Shown: piece after piece, positions 50,590 to 54,991 of the stretch
Layout: the number at the start of each line of letters is the position of its first letter
How positions within the stretch are numbered: the first letter of the stretch is position 1
From: DATMTS01 sp035564555
GTDB lineage: Bacteria > Actinomycetota > Actinomycetes > Actinomycetales > Microbacteriaceae
Direction of reading: 5' to 3'
DNA length: 54,991 nt
NCBI GenBank assembly: GCA_035564555.1
Contig: DATMTS010000113.1
Location: forward strand, 1 to 54,991
Notes under the pieces: model-generated
Told to the model about the DNA's origin: nothing
Databases searched by the model: none
The model's input: the letters and a program-made list of their open reading frames with translations, nothing else
Program-made: the position numbers and the translations under genes

Positions 50590-51837
50590 ATGTCCGATAC
50601 GACGCACCGGCGTGGCGGCCGTCCGCAGCTGAGGGCCGCTCGCGACACGGACGACCACGAGACTCCGAACGTGATCGTCGACCTGCCGCCAGCGCCGCGA
50701 CCGGAGGCACCTGAAGACGAGGCGGCCGTGGCGATCGACGACGTCTCCGTGGATCCCGGCTTCGTGCCGGCACAGCCGACCACGATGTCCGTTCCGGTTC
50801 TGACGGCGCCGGAAACGATCGACGTGCCCGCCCTGGGTCACGGTGCGGACGCCCCGGCGCATCAGCGCCGCGAACGTGGCGGGCGACCGAATCCCGAGAC
50901 GTCGATGATGCTCACCGCCGACCGGCTGCTGGAGGTCAATCGAAAGACGCGGCCTGTTCCCGAGGGCGGGTGGAACCGGGCGGTGTACTCGGCCACGTTC
51001 GGCCTGGTGAACCGCGGGGACTCTCCGAGCGTGCGCGCTCGCAAAGAACTCGACGAGCGCATCCGGCGCACGTTCGACGGCGGGGCGCGCTTCGTGCCGG
51101 TGCTGACTCGCAAGGGCGGTGTCGGTAAGACCACGGTGACGGCTCTGCTCGGCATGGCGCTGGCCGACGTGCGAGAAGATCGCGTGATCGCCATCGACGC
51201 GAATCCCGACCGGGGCACGCTGGCCGAACGGGTGCCGGACGGTTCCGACGCCACCGTGCGCGACGTGGTGCGTCGAGCGCACGCGATAACCGAGTTCACC
51301 GAGTTCTCGAAGCTCGTCTCGCGAGACGAGACCCGGCTCGACGTGCTGGCTTCGGACACCGACCCGCATCTCTCCGAGGCGTTCGGAGCGGACGACTACA
51401 ACGTCGTCGCCGACCTCGCCGCCCGGTTCTACTCCATCGTGCTCACCGATTGCGGAACCGGCATCGTGCACTCGGTGATGCGCGCCACGCTGCAGCGCGC
51501 GGACTCCATCGTGGTGGTCTCCGGCGGCAGCGTTGACGAAGCCCGGCTGGCGTCCGAGACGCTCACCTGGCTCGACCTCAACGGCTACGAACACCTGGTG
51601 CAGGACGCCGTGGTCGCGATCAACACCGCGACCCAGGGTACCCAGTTGGTCAAGCTCGAGGAGATCGAGTCGCACTTCGCCTCCCGCGTGCGCGAAGTCG
51701 TGCGGATTCCGTACGATCCGGTGCTCGCGGCGGGATCCGTGGTGCAGTATCACGAACTGAAGCCGCTGACCCGGCTCGCGGCCCGAACGCTCGCCTCGTT
51801 CGTCGTCGAGGGCATCCCCGCGCAACGTCGTGCCTGA
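50590..51837 (+). CDS. MinD/ParA-like ATPase with N-terminal extension
   Basis: A 415-residue protein. The first 150 residues are rich in Pro, Ala, Asp and Glu and probably disordered. The ATPase domain follows with RKGGVGKTTVTALLGMALAD, the Walker A' segment VIAIDANPDRGTLAERV and IVLTDCGTGIVHSVM in place of Walker B. Such ATPases occur with actinobacterial secretion and polar-growth systems. The start follows GGGAGGG. It overlaps the mycothione reductase gene by eight bases, an unusual pairing. Confidence 0.87.
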   Translation: MSDTTHRRGGRPQLRAARDTDDHETPNVIVDLPPAPRPEAPEDEAAVAIDDVSVDPGFVPAQPTTMSVPVLTAPETIDVPALGHGADAPAHQRRERGGRPNPETSMMLTADRLLEVNRKTRPVPEGGWNRAVYSATFGLVNRGDSPSVRARKELDERIRRTFDGGARFVPVLTRKGGVGKTTVTALLGMALADVREDRVIAIDANPDRGTLAERVPDGSDATVRDVVRRAHAITEFTEFSKLVSRDETRLDVLASDTDPHLSEAFGADDYNVVADLAARFYSIVLTDCGTGIVHSVMRATLQRADSIVVVSGGSVDEARLASETLTWLDLNGYEHLVQDAVVAINTATQGTQLVKLEEIESHFASRVREVVRIPYDPVLAAGSVVQYHELKPLTRLAARTLASFVVEGIPAQRRA

Positions 51838-53233
51838 GCGGTCACCGGCCGCGCGCTTCGACCTGATCGTGATCGGTGCGGGAAGCGGCAACGCGCTGAT
51901 CGGACCGGAGTTCTCGCACTGGTCGATCGCCTTGATCGACGACGGCGAGTGGTTCGGTGGCACGTGCCTGAATGCGGGATGCATCCCGACGAAGATGTTC
52001 GTGCGCGTCGCGGACGTCGCTACCGATGCGAAGGACGGCGGCCGAATCGGCCTGTCGGCCGCGATAGATCCGGTGGACTGGCCACTGGTGCGTGACCGCG
52101 TATTCGCCAAGACCGACAAGATCTCGTTCGCGGGCTACCGGTACCGCGACCAGAAGAGCCCGAACGTGAGTGTCTTCCGCCGCTCCGTGCGCTTCGAAGA
52201 CGCGCACACCATCGTCACGGTCGACGGGCGCCGATTGACCGCTCCGCGGATCGTCGTCGCCGCCGGATCCCGTCCCCGGCCGCTGCAGGCCGCACACGAA
52301 CCGGATGCGGCCATCCACGACTCGAACAGCATCATGCGCATTCAGTCGCTGCCGGAGTCGATCACGATCCTGGGCGGCGGTGCCGTGGCGGCCGAGTTCG
52401 CCCACGTGTTCGGCGCGTTCGGCACGGAGGTGACGATCGTGCTGCGCGGCGAACGGATGCTCGGCCACCTCGACGATGACCTCTCGGCCGAGTTCACCCG
52501 GCAGGCACAGGAACGCTGGCGCGTGCTCCCCGGCAGGGGCGTGACCGGCATCGACCGGGTCGGCGAGCAGCTCTGCGTCTCGCTGTCGACCGGCGAGAGC
52601 GTGCAATCCGAGCTCGTGCTCGTCGCCCAGGGCCGTATACCGAACACCGACACGCTGGGCGCCGCGGAAGCGGGATTCGACCTCGAACCGGACGGCCGGC
52701 TCGTCGTCGATGCGCAGCAGCGGGTTCTGGCCGGGGGCCGACCGTCCGAGGGCGTCTACGCCCTGGGCGACGTGAGTTCGGTTTGGCAGCTCAAGCACGT
52801 CGCCAATCACGACGCTCGCGTCGTCGCGCACAACCTGGCGAGCCCGCACGACGCGATTCAGAACACGCTGTCGCCGGTGCCGGCCGCGGTGTTCTCGCAT
52901 CCTCAGGTGGCGCACGTCGGGCTCACCGAACGTGAGGCCGTTCAGAACGGTCTCGACGTCGTGGCGGTCGCACAGGAGTACCGCACCACCGCTTACGGGT
53001 GGGCGCTGGAAGACACCACGAGCTTCTGTAAACTCGTGGTCGAGCGCAGCACCGGCATCCTGCTCGGCGCACACATCCTCGGACCGGAAGCCAGCATCCT
53101 GATCCAGCCCCTCGTGCAGGCGGCTACCGATCGGCGCGACATCCGCGGCCTGGCGCGAAGTCAGTACTGGCCGCACCCCGCGGCCACCGAGGTGATCGAG
53201 AACGCGCTTCTGAAGGCTGAGGAGGCCCTGTGA
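51830..53233 (+). CDS. mtr: mycothione reductase
   Basis: A 467-residue disulfide reductase that restores mycothiol from its disulfide with NADPH. Redox pair Cys46/Cys51 in GGTCLNAGCIPTKMF, FAD site LIVIGAGSGNAL, NAD(P) site ITILGGGAVAAEFAHVF, and the C-terminal active-site base His449 with Glu454 in YWPHPAATEVIENAL. The N-terminal GSGN and GCIPTKMF fit mycothione reductase rather than lipoamide dehydrogenase. The GTG start overlaps the upstream stop, and its stop overlaps the deformylase start. Confidence 0.94.
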   Translation: MPERSPAARFDLIVIGAGSGNALIGPEFSHWSIALIDDGEWFGGTCLNAGCIPTKMFVRVADVATDAKDGGRIGLSAAIDPVDWPLVRDRVFAKTDKISFAGYRYRDQKSPNVSVFRRSVRFEDAHTIVTVDGRRLTAPRIVVAAGSRPRPLQAAHEPDAAIHDSNSIMRIQSLPESITILGGGAVAAEFAHVFGAFGTEVTIVLRGERMLGHLDDDLSAEFTRQAQERWRVLPGRGVTGIDRVGEQLCVSLSTGESVQSELVLVAQGRIPNTDTLGAAEAGFDLEPDGRLVVDAQQRVLAGGRPSEGVYALGDVSSVWQLKHVANHDARVVAHNLASPHDAIQNTLSPVPAAVFSHPQVAHVGLTEREAVQNGLDVVAVAQEYRTTAYGWALEDTTSFCKLVVERSTGILLGAHILGPEASILIQPLVQAATDRRDIRGLARSQYWPHPAATEVIENALLKAEEAL

Positions 53234-53721
53234 CCGAACGCCCGATCCGGCTTTTCGGCGATCCGGTGCTGAAGACCGTGTCAGAGCCGATCACGGATCT
53301 CGACGACGGCACGCGCGCGCTGGTCGACGACTTGATCGACAGCGTCAAGCTGCCCGGACGCGCCGGTGTGGCCGCATGCCAGATCGGGGTCGGACTGCGG
53401 GTGTTCAGCTACAACATCGACGGCGAGACCGGTTACCTCATCAATCCGGAGATCGTCGAACTCTCCGGCGAGCCGGAGCCGATGGACGAGGGATGCTTGT
53501 CGGTGCCGGGCCTGTGGTTCCCCACGATGCGGCATCCGTTCGCCCGGGCCAAAGGCATCGACCTGGACGGCAACGATGTCGAGGTCTTCGGCACCGGCCA
53601 GTTCGCGCAGGCGCTGCAGCACGAGACCGATCACCTGAACGGCATGCTCTACCTGGATCGGCTGAGCAAGGAGCAGCGCCGGGAGGCGATGAAGCAGGTG
53701 CGTGAGAGCGACTGGTTCTAG
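53230..53721 (+). CDS. def: peptide deformylase
   Basis: A 163-residue metalloenzyme that removes the N-formyl group from nascent proteins. Motif I is GRAGVAACQIG (43-53, with Cys where Pro is usual), motif II EGCLSV with metal ligand Cys89, and motif III QHETDHLNG with His131, Glu132 and His135. The GTG overlaps the mycothione reductase stop by four bases, so it is the last gene of a coupled trio. Confidence 0.96.
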   Translation: MTERPIRLFGDPVLKTVSEPITDLDDGTRALVDDLIDSVKLPGRAGVAACQIGVGLRVFSYNIDGETGYLINPEIVELSGEPEPMDEGCLSVPGLWFPTMRHPFARAKGIDLDGNDVEVFGTGQFAQALQHETDHLNGMLYLDRLSKEQRREAMKQVRESDWF

Positions 53722-53738
53722 TCGTGGCTCTGCCAGTG

Positions 53739-53763
53739 CCGAACGCTCGAGCGGGTCGTTCGG
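53739..53763. terminator. hairpin between convergent genes
   Basis: CCGAACG (53739-53745) and CGTTCGG (53757-53763) form a 7-bp stem with an 11-base loop, filling the gap between def and the acyl-CoA ligase gene. No T-tract is present on either side. Confidence 0.5.
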
Positions 53764-54991
53764 TCAGTGCAGGGAGAATCCCTCGGTGGCCGGTGCCGGG
53801 GATGCCGTGTACATGCCTTCGATCACATCCGCGAAGTCGTCGAGGATGACCTTGCGCTTGATGCTGAGCTTCGGCGTCAGATGGCCGCTGGCCTCGCTGA
53901 GGTCGGTCGGCAGCACCACGAATTTGCGGATCGACTCGGCACGCGACACGTGCGAGTTGGCCTCGTCGATCGCACGCTGGATCTCCGCGAGCACTCCGGG
54001 GTCCTCGGCGGCCTGTTGAACCGACATCGTCCTGTCCAAGCCGTTGTTCTGCAGCCAAACGGGCAGCATCTCGGCGTCCAGCGTGACCAGGGCTGCGATG
54101 AACGGCTTCTGATCGCCGACCACGATCACCTGGCTGACCAATGGATTGGCACGTACGGGATCTTCGAGCATCGCGGGTGCGACGTTCTTGCCGCCGGCGG
54201 TGACGATGATCTCCTTCTTGCGGCCGGTGATCGTCAGGAAGCCCTCGTCGTCGAACGATCCCAGGTCGCCGGTGGCGAACCAGCCGTCGTCGAACACCGC
54301 GGAGGTGGCCTGCGGGTTCTTCCAGTACTCCTTGAAGACGCACACCCCCTTCACCTGGATCTCGCCGTCATCGGCCGTGCGTACGGCGACACCCGGCAGG
54401 GGGAGGCCGACCGTTCCGATCTTGGACCGCTTGACCAGGTTGACCGTCGCCGGCGCGGTGGTCTCGGTGAGGCCGTAGCCCTCGAGGATGAGCACCCCGA
54501 TCGAGCGGAAGAAGTGCGACAGCCGCGGGGACAGCGGCGCCGAACCGCTGATGGCGTACTGCACCCGGCCGCCGATCGCGGCGCGGAGCTTGGCGTAGAC
54601 GAGCTTGTCGAACACCGCGTGCTTGACCTTCAGGCCGAGCGGGACCTTGCCGGCGTACGTGGCCCGGGACCAGGCGATCGCGGTGGCGGCGGCCTTGTCG
54701 AAGATGGGGCCCTTGCCGTCGGCGTGCGCCTTCTGCGAGGCGCTGTTGTAGACCTTCTCGAACACGCGCGGGACCGACAGGATGAAGGTCGGCTTGAACC
54801 CGGCCAGCTCCTCGACGATCTTCTTGGTGTCCGAGCAGTGCCCGAGCTTCACCCGAGCGGTCAGCGCGGCGGTCTGGATGACGCGGGCCAGCACGTGCGC
54901 CAGCGGCAGGAACAGCAGGGTGGAGGCCGAGGGGTTGAAGGCGACCGACGCCATCCGCGTCACGTTCTCGCACTCGGCGAGGAACTGCCCG
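53764..54991 (-). CDS. long-chain fatty acid-CoA ligase (AMP-binding), 3' part
   Basis: The C-terminal 408 residues or so of an ANL-superfamily ligase that activates fatty acids to acyl-CoA; the N-terminus lies beyond the window. Motifs: FLPLAHVLARVIQ, ILEGYGLTETTAPATVNLVK, DGWFATGDLGSFDDEGFLTI and GRKKEIIVTAGGKNVAPAMLE, followed by PKLSIKRKVILDDFADVIE with the C-terminal Lys region. The sequence is of the FadD15/FACS type. Confidence 0.93.
   Translation of the reverse strand, partial: GQFLAECENVTRMASVAFNPSASTLLFLPLAHVLARVIQTAALTARVKLGHCSDTKKIVEELAGFKPTFILSVPRVFEKVYNSASQKAHADGKGPIFDKAAATAIAWSRATYAGKVPLGLKVKHAVFDKLVYAKLRAAIGGRVQYAISGSAPLSPRLSHFFRSIGVLILEGYGLTETTAPATVNLVKRSKIGTVGLPLPGVAVRTADDGEIQVKGVCVFKEYWKNPQATSAVFDDGWFATGDLGSFDDEGFLTITGRKKEIIVTAGGKNVAPAMLEDPVRANPLVSQVIVVGDQKPFIAALVTLDAEMLPVWLQNNGLDRTMSVQQAAEDPGVLAEIQRAIDEANSHVSRAESIRKFVVLPTDLSEASGHLTPKLSIKRKVILDDFADVIEGMYTASPAPATEGFSLH

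Overview
The window is high-GC DNA from an actinobacterium, most probably a member of the Microbacteriaceae. The evidence is a mycothione reductase (mycothiol is actinobacterial), the order CDP-alcohol phosphatidyltransferase / GarA-type FHA protein / FtsR-type MerR / second MerR, a DUF7882-type protein, a HAIR (HspR) operator, the POL-PE-LIG order of LigD, and many GTG starts. No rRNA, tRNA, CRISPR array, prophage or insertion sequence was recognised. Genes are tightly packed, with many 1-14 base start/stop overlaps.

Layout. 1-2.1 kb: 3' end of an FAD/NAD oxidoreductase coupled to a FabF-type ketosynthase. 2.1-8.4 kb: a galactoside-type locus on the minus strand (two permeases, binding lipoprotein, GH35 beta-galactosidase) facing a LacI regulator, with two near-identical palindromic operators between them. 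8.5-10 kb: cold-shock protein and acyl desaturase. 10.2-12.8 kb: ClpC-type ATPase behind a HAIR element. 12.9-15 kb: Tat-exported GH3 enzyme and NYN/OST-HTH protein. 15.1-19.5 kb: MerR-thioredoxin operon, flavin reductase, UdgX, FAD reductase and a conserved hypothetical. 19.6-23.6 kb: LolA-like protein with an ABC-2 exporter, then a YihY/BrkB membrane protein.

23.6-42.5 kb looks like an accessory stress region: acidic repeat protein, small unknown protein, LigD and Ku (non-homologous end joining), enolase-superfamily enzyme, D-lactate-dehydrogenase-like FAD/Fe-S protein, PPC-domain protein, DUF1345, DUF6328 coupled to a trehalose-synthase-like GH13, a DUF2795 operon with a disordered protein, topoisomerase IB, DUF7882, SDR, CYP152 peroxygenase, NUDIX-NYN fusion and a leucine-rich-repeat-variant protein. 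An element close to GGCCTTGACAC recurs in the intergenic gaps of this part and could mark a shared regulon. This is an inference.

42.5-55 kb returns to core functions: DUF1295 membrane enzyme, phospholipid synthase, GarA, FtsR, second MerR, a nested palindrome, ParA, pyruvate carboxylase, a MinD-like ATPase / mycothione reductase / peptide deformylase operon, and the 3' part of a long-chain acyl-CoA ligase. Start codons were chosen from Shine-Dalgarno spacing and overlaps; several genes have no Shine-Dalgarno sequence and seem to be leaderless.
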